A stretch of DNA of 64,000 nucleotides from Parapedobacter koreensis (GTDB lineage Bacteria > Bacteroidota > Bacteroidia > Sphingobacteriales > Sphingobacteriaceae). The DNA lies in NCBI RefSeq assembly GCF_900109365.1, contig NZ_FNZR01000007.1, forward strand, positions 1-64,000, read 5' to 3'. The translations under genes and the position numbers were made by a program. The notes beneath the pieces were generated by a model, which was not told where the DNA came from, made no database searches, and saw only the letters and a program-made list of their open reading frames with translations. Of the stretch, positions 34,460 to 42,556 are shown piece after piece (the first letter of the stretch is position 1; each line of letters starts with the position of its first letter).

Positions 34460-36082
34460 ATGACAACTGCATCCAATAAAAACTATGCGTCAGCACTGTA
34501 TTCGTTGACGATGGTATTTTTCTTTTGGGGATTTTTGGCTGGGGCCAACGGCGTATTTATTCCATTCTGTAAATCGCATTTCAACCTTACGCAATTTGAA
34601 TCACAATTGATCGATTCATCATTTTACGGCGCCTACTACATTGGTTCCTTATTGCTGTACCTCTACTCAAGCCGCGTGGGATATGATTTCCTAAACCGGA
34701 TAGGGTATAAAAAAGGCATCATCTATGGGCTACTGATATCGGTGGTCGGCGCGGTCGGCATGATTCCTGCCGTAAACAGCACACAATATATTTTCATATT
34801 GATGGCCTTCTTTGTGATTGCTTTAGGATTTTCATTGCAACAGACGGCCGCAAACCCCTTTGCGGTAGCATTGGGAGATCCGGCTACTGGTGCGCACCGC
34901 CTAAGCCTCGCTGGCGGGATCAATTCATTTGGCACCACCATCGGCCCTATCATCATCACACTTATCCTGTTTGGTACCGTGGTCGCTACACCGGACCAAG
35001 TAGCCAATGCACCTATTAGCTCCATCAACATTTTATACATCATCCTCGCTGGCGTATTTCTACTGGTTGCTGGATTTTTTGCCATCAAAAACATGCCCAG
35101 GGTTACTTCCGATGAAGAACCTGAACGCAGCAATAAACTCACCAAAGCGTTGCTGGCCATTTCGATTTCACTGCTCGTATTGATCATCATCGGTTTTACA
35201 CTCCCGGAAAGCTTCGGACATGGCAGCACATTGGCGCTACTCGTCATCGCTTTGCTCATGGTAGTCACCATCTTGTTTCGCTCAAACAATGCCGCGCAAA
35301 AAGATGGCAGCGGTTGGGGAGCGATGAAATATCCGCAACTTACTTTAGGAATGTTGGCTATTTTCGTCTACGTAGGCGTAGAAGTAACGATACAAAGCAA
35401 CCTTGGTGCCTTATTAAAGACCCCTGAATTCGGGGGGTACGACGAATCCCAGATTTCACATTTCATTTCCCTATATTGGGGAAGCCTGATGATTGGCCGC
35501 TGGATGGGAGCCGTCACCGTTTTTAAGATGAGCAAGCGTATGCGCACGCTACTGAGTGTCGCCGTTCCTTACCTGGCCTTTGCGGCAATATTAACAGTAA
35601 ACCGCATCAGTGGCCGCGATGTATCCGATTTATATATTTATGCAATCTGCATCGCTGTCATGATAGCCGCCAATTTCTGGGCGCAGGCAAAACCAGCAAA
35701 ACTACTGATGGCACTGGGCATTCTGGGTATTATGACCATGTTAATTGGCCTGCATACCGATGGGAAAATCGGCATATTCGCCTTCATAAGCGGGGGGCTC
35801 GTCTGTTCTATCATGTGGCCAAGTATCTTCGCGCTCAGCATCACGGGCCTTGGAAAGTATACCAGCCAGGGGTCAGCGCTACTCATCATGATGATTCTGG
35901 GCGGGGCCATTATCCCTCCATTACAAGGCAGCATTGCCGATGTCTTGCATAATATCCATTTGTCATACTGGGTTCCGGTAGCCTGTTTTGCTTATTTGGC
36001 ATTCTTTGCCTGGAAAGTATCAGGCATACTCAAGAAGCAGGGATACGATATCGAAAATATTAATACCGAAGGTGGTCATTAA
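34460..36082 (+). CDS. FucP/NagP-like sugar:proton symporter (MFS)
   Basis: 540 aa, about 100 residues longer than FucP because two extra membrane helices and a hydrophilic loop are inserted after helix six (about 210-285, with SDEEPERSNKL and a helix pair). The core has the FucP-type N-terminus (FFFWGFLAGANGVFIPF), GFSLQQTAANPFAVALGDP and the helix-7 segment VYVGVEVTIQSNLGALL. The next gene is a sugar kinase of the N-acetylglucosamine kinase type, so N-acetylglucosamine or a related sugar is a likely substrate. Confidence 0.85.
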   Translation: MTTASNKNYASALYSLTMVFFFWGFLAGANGVFIPFCKSHFNLTQFESQLIDSSFYGAYYIGSLLLYLYSSRVGYDFLNRIGYKKGIIYGLLISVVGAVGMIPAVNSTQYIFILMAFFVIALGFSLQQTAANPFAVALGDPATGAHRLSLAGGINSFGTTIGPIIITLILFGTVVATPDQVANAPISSINILYIILAGVFLLVAGFFAIKNMPRVTSDEEPERSNKLTKALLAISISLLVLIIIGFTLPESFGHGSTLALLVIALLMVVTILFRSNNAAQKDGSGWGAMKYPQLTLGMLAIFVYVGVEVTIQSNLGALLKTPEFGGYDESQISHFISLYWGSLMIGRWMGAVTVFKMSKRMRTLLSVAVPYLAFAAILTVNRISGRDVSDLYIYAICIAVMIAANFWAQAKPAKLLMALGILGIMTMLIGLHTDGKIGIFAFISGGLVCSIMWPSIFALSITGLGKYTSQGSALLIMMILGGAIIPPLQGSIADVLHNIHLSYWVPVACFAYLAFFAWKVSGILKKQGYDIENINTEGGH

Positions 36083-36230
36083 AGCGTAATTTATTAAGCC
36101 GACAGTAAAAGATTTTTGAAATAAGCAGGACGATAATCTTTTTTTTTCAGGGAAAACTGTATTTTCGGCGCGTACAATTTTGGATGGACATCATTTAACT
36201 AAAAAATACCAACGAACTAAGACCCAACAA

Positions 36231-37085
36231 ATGATTATTATTGCAGACGGAGGATCAACCAAAACCAATTGGTGCTTGCTGGATAACGCTGGAAAAAAAG
36301 TGTATTTTAACACAGAAGGCTACAACCCGTATTTCGTGAATAGCGAATACATCGTAAATTCGCTCAAAAAGGGACTCCCAAAAGATTTACCGTATGACCA
36401 AATAGCGGAAGTAAATTACTATGGCGCTGGCGTACACAATGAAGAAAAAGCCAGTGTGGTAGTCGAAGCACTCAAACAGGTATTTGTCAATTCCCACGTA
36501 TTTGTAGGCCATGATTTGTTGGCTGCTGCAAGGGCTTTGCTTGGTGACCAAGCTGGGTTTGCAGCAATCTTGGGTACAGGTACCAACACGTGTATATATA
36601 ATGGCAAAGAAATCGTACAAAATATCGATTCGGCTGCCTATATTTTGGGCGACGAGGGCAGTGGTTGTTATATTGGCAAAAAATTGCTCACCGACTATAT
36701 CCGCGGATATATGCCCGAAGATGTACGCGAAATATTCTGGGATACTTATAAACTGACGCCTGATGAAGTAATGGATGCCGTATATACAAAACCGTTGGCA
36801 AACCGTTTTTGTGCGAGCTTCAGCAAATTTGTATATGACGTCACTGTGAACATCAATTATGCACGCGGTATTGTACAAACTTCTTTTGATGACTTTTTCC
36901 GCAACCTCGTATCCCACTATCCAGACTACCAAAGCTATACCTTTAACTGTATTGGTTCGGTAGGATACAATTTCCGCAATGTATTGGAAGAAAAAGCCAT
37001 TCATTATGGTATGACGGTAGGCCGAATCGTTCGTTCACCGATCGATGATTTGGTACAATACCACATCAACCACGCTGCACAATAA
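36231..37085 (+). CDS. BadF/N-acetylglucosamine kinase-type ATPase
   Basis: 284 aa from the ATG at 36231 (MIIIADGGSTKTNWCLLDNA), which places the phosphate-1 motif DGGSTKT at the front; the longer frame upstream is rejected. The phosphate-2 motif is AAILGTGTNTCIY and the sugar-site stretch is YILGDEGSGCYIGK, all as in the BadF/NagK group. Phosphorylates the sugar brought in by the transporter 148 bases upstream. Confidence 0.85.
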   Translation: MIIIADGGSTKTNWCLLDNAGKKVYFNTEGYNPYFVNSEYIVNSLKKGLPKDLPYDQIAEVNYYGAGVHNEEKASVVVEALKQVFVNSHVFVGHDLLAAARALLGDQAGFAAILGTGTNTCIYNGKEIVQNIDSAAYILGDEGSGCYIGKKLLTDYIRGYMPEDVREIFWDTYKLTPDEVMDAVYTKPLANRFCASFSKFVYDVTVNINYARGIVQTSFDDFFRNLVSHYPDYQSYTFNCIGSVGYNFRNVLEEKAIHYGMTVGRIVRSPIDDLVQYHINHAAQ

Positions 37086-37139
37086 ATCCAAAATCACCTT
37101 ATCACGCAGAAGGGGCTGTCTAAAAAGTCCCGTTGAAGA

Positions 37140-37168
37140 AAATCCCCGTCGATAAGGCGGGGATTTTT
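37140..37168 (+). terminator. terminator hairpin inside the left end of the insertion sequence
   Basis: AAATCCCCG pairs perfectly with CGGGGATTT around a nine-base loop and runs into TTTT. It lies between the left inverted repeat and the transposase start, and would stop outside transcription from the kinase gene entering the transposase. Confidence 0.7.
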
Positions 37169-37214
37169 ATTGTTTGTCCTGAAGATTTGTTATCTTTAGG
37201 TGCACCCAAACAAC

Positions 37215-38843
37215 ATGGCAAACATACTATTCAAACCGCTTCCGTCCAACAGTCCGGGCCTTTTTCGGGAAGATATTTTCGACAGGATACCATCTGACCA
37301 TCCTGTTCGTCTCGTTAACCAGGTTGTTGACGGACTGGACATTTCCCACCTCATATCGCAGTATAAGGGAGGGGGCGCGACGAGTTTTCATCCGAGGATG
37401 TTGGTTAAGGTGTTGTTTTACAGCTACCTGAGCAACATTTATTCATGCAGGAAGATAGAGAAAGCCCTACAGGAGAACATCCATTTCATGTGGTTGTCGG
37501 GCAATAGCACGCCGGATTTCCGGACGATCAATTATTTCCGGGGCAAGCGGCTGAAGGGGCATATCCAAACGCTTTTTGCGGATGTGGTACGGATGCTGCA
37601 GGAACTGGGCTATGTCAGTCTGGATATCCAGTACATAGACGGCACGAAGATCGAGTCGGCGGCGGGCCGCTATACGTTCGTATGGAAGGGTTCGGTGGAG
37701 AAGAACAAGGCGAAGCTGGAAGCGAAGATCGCCTCGGTGCTGGCCGATATCGAATGCCAGATCAAGGCTGACGGTTCGACGATGAACAACCCCGGCACGG
37801 CAAAGCCCATCGACAGCAGGGAACTGAAGGAGAAGCTCTCGGAGCTCAACAATAAACTGAAAGACACGGGGAAAACCACCCAAAAGCAGCTCAGGAAACT
37901 ACAGGAAGAACATCTCCCGCGTCTTGAGAAGTATGAACAGCAGCTGGAAACACTCGGGGATCGCAACAGCTACAGCAAAACCGATACGGATGCCACCTTC
38001 ATGCGGCTCAAGGATGACCACATGCAGAACGGGCAGCTGAAACCGGCCTACAATGCGCAGATCAGTACCGAGCAGCAGTTCATCACCCATTGCAGCATCC
38101 ACCAAACGGCGGGTGACACCACCACGCTGGAAGGCCACCTGGAGGGTTTCGGGCAGCAATACGGCACACCGGGCAAAGAGGTGGTGGCCGATTCGGGATA
38201 CGGCAGCGAGGAAAACTACGAGCTGCTGGAAACCAGGGGCATAACGGCATTCGTCAAATACAATTACTTCCACAGGGAGCAGAAACGAAGCCACAGGAAC
38301 AACCCGTTTCTGCAGCCGAACCTGTTCTACAACAAGGAAGAAGACTTCTATGTATGCCCGATGGGACAGCGGATGGAGAAGTACAGACAGGGCAAAAAGG
38401 TAAGCGGCAACGGGTATGTGTCGCAGATAAGTTTTTACCGTGCAAAAAGGTGCGAAGGCTGCCCGCTGCGGGGGATGTGCCATGACAGCGGGGAGGACCG
38501 CATAATCATGGTCAACCACAGGCTGAATGAACTGAGGAACAAAGCACGGGAGCTGCTGACATCCCAGCGCGGGCTGATGCACCGGAGCAAAAGGCCCATC
38601 GAACCGGAGGCCGCTTTCGCACAGCTCAAAAGCAACAACAACTTCAACAGGTTCACCCTGAAAGGACTCGCGGGTGTCGGTATCGAGTTTGCCCTCATGG
38701 CCATCGGGCACAACCTGAGGAAAATGGCGGCAAAGGCCAAAAACAGTGAAAACAACGGCCCGGACAACCCCTTTAACCCGGCCTACGTAAGGATATATCC
38801 GCTATGGTGGAATAACAACACCAGGATTGGACAGGCCGCATAG
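37215..38843 (+). CDS. IS1182-family DDE transposase
   Basis: 542 aa from the ATG at 37215; a GTG five codons earlier is an alternative. An N-terminal DUF772 domain (about 10-110, with MLVKVLFYSYLSNIYSCRKI) precedes a DDE nuclease: first Asp in IQYIDGTKIES, second in EVVVADSGYGSEENY, Glu in EPEAAFAQLKSNNNFNRF. A coiled coil (about 160-255) and a C-x2-C...C cluster (RCEGCPLRGMC) lie in the insert. Full length, so probably active. Confidence 0.93.
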   Translation: MANILFKPLPSNSPGLFREDIFDRIPSDHPVRLVNQVVDGLDISHLISQYKGGGATSFHPRMLVKVLFYSYLSNIYSCRKIEKALQENIHFMWLSGNSTPDFRTINYFRGKRLKGHIQTLFADVVRMLQELGYVSLDIQYIDGTKIESAAGRYTFVWKGSVEKNKAKLEAKIASVLADIECQIKADGSTMNNPGTAKPIDSRELKEKLSELNNKLKDTGKTTQKQLRKLQEEHLPRLEKYEQQLETLGDRNSYSKTDTDATFMRLKDDHMQNGQLKPAYNAQISTEQQFITHCSIHQTAGDTTTLEGHLEGFGQQYGTPGKEVVADSGYGSEENYELLETRGITAFVKYNYFHREQKRSHRNNPFLQPNLFYNKEEDFYVCPMGQRMEKYRQGKKVSGNGYVSQISFYRAKRCEGCPLRGMCHDSGEDRIIMVNHRLNELRNKARELLTSQRGLMHRSKRPIEPEAAFAQLKSNNNFNRFTLKGLAGVGIEFALMAIGHNLRKMAAKAKNSENNGPDNPFNPAYVRIYPLWWNNNTRIGQAA

Positions 38844-38984
38844 AAAATAATCCCAACCCGAAATATCCGCCCAAGTCAACACCAAGTCCGACAAAATAAA
38901 AAGAGGCTGCCTTTTTAGACAGCCCCTTCTGCGTGATGGGCTTACATCTAATTTGCCCTCAATATAAAGCTTATTAATATAATA

Positions 38985-39668
38985 TTAGAGCACTAGCTCA
39001 TCACCTATGCCTAGTAAATAAAGGTTGAGCCCCGCATCTGCAAATTGCTGCTTGGCCGCTTCCGTGTCAATGGCAATGGGCGGGAAGGTATTATAATGGA
39101 TACCAATGATGTTTTTGCAATTGATGAACTGGCTGGCTACAATGGCGTCGTCTACGTCCATGGTAAAATGCCCGCCAATTGGTAAAAAAGCCCAATCAAG
39201 CCCCACGTGCTCCAGCAGTTTCATCTCCATTGTCAATCCGGTATCTCCGGCGAAGTATATCTTTTTTCCACCGCTTCGGAGCACATAACCTGCCGGGACA
39301 CCGGCGTATTGCCCATCAGGAGCAGCATTGGTATGTAAAGCGTACACCATCTTGACGCTTCCAAAATCTGTCTGCACGGTACCACCAAAATTGAACGGGA
39401 TAATGTCCGGTTCCGGGATACCTTGGCGATTAGCCCACATTGCCGTTTCTACCACAGCCATTACCTTGGCACCACTATTTTTCTGTATAGCCGCCACGTC
39501 TGCCACATGGTCTTCATGTGCATGGCTTAGGATAATGTAATCTGGTTTTAAGCTCTTGATGTCGATTTTCTCGGCTTTCGGGTTCGGGCTGATGAAGGGA
39601 TCGAACAGTACGGTCGTGGCATCCAAATGGAGTGCTACGCTGGAGTGTCCATAATAAATTGCTTTCAT
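38985..39668 (-). CDS. UPF0173-family metal-dependent hydrolase
   Basis: 227 aa metallo-beta-lactamase fold: first strand MKAIYYGHSSVAL, zinc motif HAHEDHVAD (H-x-H-x-D-H, about 50-58), the AGDTGLTMEM aspartate and the terminal IGIHYNTFPPI histidine. This is the UPF0173/UlaG-like group; the substrate is unknown. It follows the YbaB gene by 34 bases. Confidence 0.85.
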   Translation of the reverse strand: MKAIYYGHSSVALHLDATTVLFDPFISPNPKAEKIDIKSLKPDYIILSHAHEDHVADVAAIQKNSGAKVMAVVETAMWANRQGIPEPDIIPFNFGGTVQTDFGSVKMVYALHTNAAPDGQYAGVPAGYVLRSGGKKIYFAGDTGLTMEMKLLEHVGLDWAFLPIGGHFTMDVDDAIVASQFINCKNIIGIHYNTFPPIAIDTEAAKQQFADAGLNLYLLGIGDELVL

Positions 39669-39702
39669 GATTATGCTTGTTGATTAATGATTGATAAATG
39701 CG

Positions 39703-40011
39703 TTAGGATTGGCCAAACAATCCACCAAGCCCGCCCAGCATGTCTTTGGTGGCCGCTTGCATCTCCGTCTGGCTGATGTTGTCCGCTTGCCGCATGGCAT
39801 GGTTGATGGCTATGGCAAGCAGTTCTTCCAGTTCTTCTTTGCCGGCATTGGATAGGAATACCTGATCAATGTTCACTTCAGTGACTTCCTTGTTGGCCGT
39901 GGCGACAACCTTGATTAGCCCTCCTTCGGCTTCCCCTATCACGGTAATATTGTCCAACCGCTTCTTGATTTCCTCGGCTTTCTGACGAGCCTCAACTAAT
40001 TTGTCAAACAT
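39703..40011 (-). CDS. YbaB/EbfC-family nucleoid-associated protein
   Basis: 102 aa. Typical layout: FDKLVEARQKAEEIKKRLDN, the strand core GGLIKVVATANKEVTEVNID and the final TKDMLGGLGGLFG. Binds DNA as a dimer. In most bacteria it sits with dnaX-recR; here it is with a hydrolase and a membrane protein gene instead. Confidence 0.9.
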   Translation of the reverse strand: MFDKLVEARQKAEEIKKRLDNITVIGEAEGGLIKVVATANKEVTEVNIDQVFLSNAGKEELEELLAIAINHAMRQADNISQTEMQAATKDMLGGLGGLFGQS

Positions 40012-40144
40012 GGCTATCCGATTTTTGTGTCCGCTAAAATACAGAATCCGCTATAAATACAGAAGGCGACGTTGCTTCCCTCAGGACACCCCGCTGTATC
40101 GGCACCCACCCACTTAAGGAAACGGAAATAAAGCAGGTTTTGTT

Positions 40145-40615
40145 TTACCTTTTCTGCTGTGCGGCGATGATGGCGATAACCAAAGAAATTACGATGCCGA
40201 CTAGCGTTGTAGATAGGGAGGCTATCAACACGTATACCGGCAATGAAAATCGCTGTGCGGCCAGCGCGGCTTGCATCCCCTTGTTTTCAACGGAAAAACG
40301 TTCCATATTACTTAAAAAAGCGGGATTGATAAACGTACAGAAGACATACCACACCAAAGGACATAAAAGCATGACGACCAACGTGATGCCTAGCCCTCTT
40401 TCAAAGGCTTTCCGAAAACCCACCCGGCCATCAGACCAATCAACGCCATCATAAATACCTCGATAAATGATGTAGACCGATGGTATAGCAAAGAAATAAG
40501 ACAGGTATTCGTAATAACGGATATATCGGTCATGGAGGCCAATCAGCCATTCGGCCATCGCCCAGAGGAAAATGGCCAATGCAAAAAGCATCCCGTACCG
40601 AACCGCATGCATCAT
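40145..40615 (-). CDS. DUF4199-like four-helix membrane protein
   Basis: 156 aa with four membrane segments (about 6-25, 38-54, 75-95, 128-152). The segment GFRKAFERGLGITLVVMLLC is the conserved DUF4199 loop (K-A-F/G-x-G). Common in Bacteroidota, function unknown. It lies 12 bases after the lipoprotein gene, in the same direction. Confidence 0.65.
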   Translation of the reverse strand: MMHAVRYGMLFALAIFLWAMAEWLIGLHDRYIRYYEYLSYFFAIPSVYIIYRGIYDGVDWSDGRVGFRKAFERGLGITLVVMLLCPLVWYVFCTFINPAFLSNMERFSVENKGMQAALAAQRFSLPVYVLIASLSTTLVGIVISLVIAIIAAQQKR

Positions 40616-40627
40616 ATCCCTGATCTT

Positions 40628-41563
40628 TTATGACGTCTTGCCCTGCACCCGTAGGTAGACCACGCTGCTATGCGGTAGACCCAAGGTACTAGCCGGCGTG
40701 ATGTCCAAAAGGTTCTGAAGATAGACATCAATGACACCGGAAAGGACTCTCCGTCTGGATTCCTCGAATTCGGGCATCACGAAAAACTTGCCTAAATGCA
40801 ATTTTCCATCCGGCCCTACCAACATCGAGAAGGTATAACTAAAATCTTTATACGCCTTATGGATGACAATGTCATATTCCGGGTACAGGTATTCGTAAGC
40901 CGACGACTGATTCATCATTTCAAGGCTATCATATTGTTTGCGCTTGATCTCCAGCATTGGGCTTGTGCTGACCAACTTGGGATAATTTTTGGAAGAATAT
41001 GAACTGTCTACACTTTCAGGATTCCGATTGGCCCGCTGCACCATTTTTTGTACAAACAAGGTGTCGTACCTATGCGGCTTACGCAGTTCGGCCAACGGTG
41101 TCTTCAATTGGCTAAGGTAGTCCTTTGAATAAAACCGCATATAGACATTGGAGCGTATCTTATTCACTTTAAGCCCATCGAGGCTTAGGCGCTGAAGCAT
41201 GATGCTATCCGGATGCAAGTCGACCACCTTCCAGCTCTCCCTTGCAAAATGAAAGAATGAATCGTGATCATGGGTAATCTGAAAGTTAAAGGAGGAATCG
41301 CTGCCCGGCACATAGATTTGGACGGCGTCCTCGCGGGTAAACTTGATATGCCACTCAGGCTCCTGCACGAAGCCAATAGAATCATAGGCCAATCCATTGT
41401 CAAATGACCGCCGCACTTCATAAAAATCAATCCCAACTATCGGGGCAAAAGAAGGTCTTCTGGGATCACCGTCACTTTCTACTTCGCCAGAACAACTCCA
41501 AAAATAATAACATATCAGAATAAAAAAGATGCCACTTGGTAATAAACTACTCGTCATTCGCAT
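40628..41563 (-). CDS. hypothetical lipoprotein
   Basis: 311 aa. The N-terminus has a lipoprotein-like signal (FILICYYFWSCSGEV). The body has no family I recognise. A folded C-terminal part (about 225-300, YTFSMLVGPDGKLHLGKFFV then VLSGVIDVYLQNLLDI) may be a surface domain. Probably co-transcribed with the DUF4199-like gene. Confidence 0.6.
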   Translation of the reverse strand: MRMTSSLLPSGIFFILICYYFWSCSGEVESDGDPRRPSFAPIVGIDFYEVRRSFDNGLAYDSIGFVQEPEWHIKFTREDAVQIYVPGSDSSFNFQITHDHDSFFHFARESWKVVDLHPDSIMLQRLSLDGLKVNKIRSNVYMRFYSKDYLSQLKTPLAELRKPHRYDTLFVQKMVQRANRNPESVDSSYSSKNYPKLVSTSPMLEIKRKQYDSLEMMNQSSAYEYLYPEYDIVIHKAYKDFSYTFSMLVGPDGKLHLGKFFVMPEFEESRRRVLSGVIDVYLQNLLDITPASTLGLPHSSVVYLRVQGKTS

Positions 41564-41650
41564 GGGATGCTAACCTACTATAAATACCAGTAATATCCAA
41601 CAAATTTTACTGTTACATTGGCAGGCATACATAAAAACGATAAACCAGGC

Positions 41651-42313
41651 CTATTTTTTCTGGCTAATGGCGATGCCCGAACCGCTCGACCGCTCGACCA
41701 CCGTTTCATAACCGGAAAGATTATTGACGAACTCCATATATTCCCGTATTCCACTAATGTTTTGAAGCACATTGTGGGCAGCGAAACGGCCCCCGCTCTT
41801 GAGCTTGGGGTCTGTATCCCGGAAATATTGGATATACCAATCTTTATCCGCATCCGAAAAGGCAAAATCCAAAGGTCCCTCCACGGTTTTGACCAGCTGG
41901 TGTGCATCGCCCAGTCTGAAGTCTACCACATCGGCTAATCCGACTGCTTTGATGTTTTCTATCGCCTGTTTTTGCCGGTTTTCATCGATTTCGATGGTGA
42001 CCAGTTTGCCCCCTGTTTTGCTGAGCGCCCAAGCTATCCAGATGGTGGAATGTCCCGTAGAAGTGCCTATTTCCAATGCTGACTGATAATTATTCGCCAC
42101 GATAAGATCGTGCAACACCTGACCATCTTCGTAGGGCACATTGAGATCGTGCCACCGTTGCCGGCTTTCTTCCAAAAAGATTGCTACCCTTTTATCCCGT
42201 TCACGTTGATTAGTATCCTGGGCAGCACATTCTGCCACCACACCTAATAACAGGATGCTCGAAAAGACCACATTGATTTGAACAAGCGCCTTCATGGTAA
42301 TCGGTGTTTTCAT
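41651..42313 (-). CDS. O-methyltransferase-like protein with an apparent signal peptide
   Basis: About 220 aa from the ATG at 42313, or 213 aa from 42292; the upstream frame adds little. The methyltransferase core matches caffeoyl-CoA-type enzymes: ALEIGTSTGHSTIWIAWAL (SAM site), KLVTIEIDENRQKQA, and DFAFSDADKDWYIQYF. Residues before it form a convincing signal peptide (VVFSSILLLGVVAECAAQD). An exported SAM-dependent enzyme would lack obvious SAM outside the cytoplasm, so either the segment acts as an anchor or the role is unusual. Confidence 0.65.
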   Translation of the reverse strand: MKTPITMKALVQINVVFSSILLLGVVAECAAQDTNQRERDKRVAIFLEESRQRWHDLNVPYEDGQVLHDLIVANNYQSALEIGTSTGHSTIWIAWALSKTGGKLVTIEIDENRQKQAIENIKAVGLADVVDFRLGDAHQLVKTVEGPLDFAFSDADKDWYIQYFRDTDPKLKSGGRFAAHNVLQNISGIREYMEFVNNLSGYETVVERSSGSGIAISQKK

Positions 42314-42415
42314 CAAAAACACCTGACGTGCCGGATTTGTTTGCTGGCCGGACATGTCTTTTCCACTTTTGAATATATCGGTGAGGCCGGCATCGGCACA
42401 AGAGAAAATAAGCAG

Positions 42416-42447
42416 TTGTGAAAAAAGGAATAATTTACTTATTTTTG
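42416..42447 (+). promoter_or_regulatory. promoter of the ABC-F/Cfr operon
   Basis: TTG (42416-42418) and TATTTTTG (42440-42447, matching TAnnTTTG) are separated by 21 bases. Transcription from here would give a leader of about 100 nt before the ABC-F start. Confidence 0.55.
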
Positions 42448-42468
42448 CAGCACAGATAAAATTCCTTT

Positions 42469-42556
42469 ATGTAAGATATCATTTCTTTCGGACAAAATTA
42501 ACCAGCGGACCCCACGGTGGTCGGCGATAGTTATTGATCGTTCATAGAAAGAAATT
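42469..42556 (+). promoter_or_regulatory. structured leader of the ABC-F gene, possible attenuator
   Basis: ATTTCTTTC (42481-42489) pairs perfectly with GAAAGAAAT (42547-42555), which ends one base before the ATG at 42557. Between them lies an inner hairpin (GACC-CC-ACGG-TGGTC, about 42508-42522). An ATGTAA start-stop lies at 42469-42474, just before the left arm. The arrangement recalls leaders that expose a start site when a ribosome stalls, but no longer leader peptide is evident. Confidence 0.4.

Larger units (their letters stand above)
37101..38937 (+). mobile_element. IS1182-family insertion sequence, complete
   Basis: One transposase gene is bounded by 27-bp perfect inverted repeats, 37101-37127 (ATCACGCAGAAGGGGCTGTC...) and 38911-38937. 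The outer eleven bases (ATCACGCAGAA / TTCTGCGTGAT) could be either element ends or the arms of a host palindrome into which an element ending GGGGCTGTC inserted; the sequence alone cannot decide. It sits directly after the sugar kinase gene and interrupts nothing. Confidence 0.85.
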
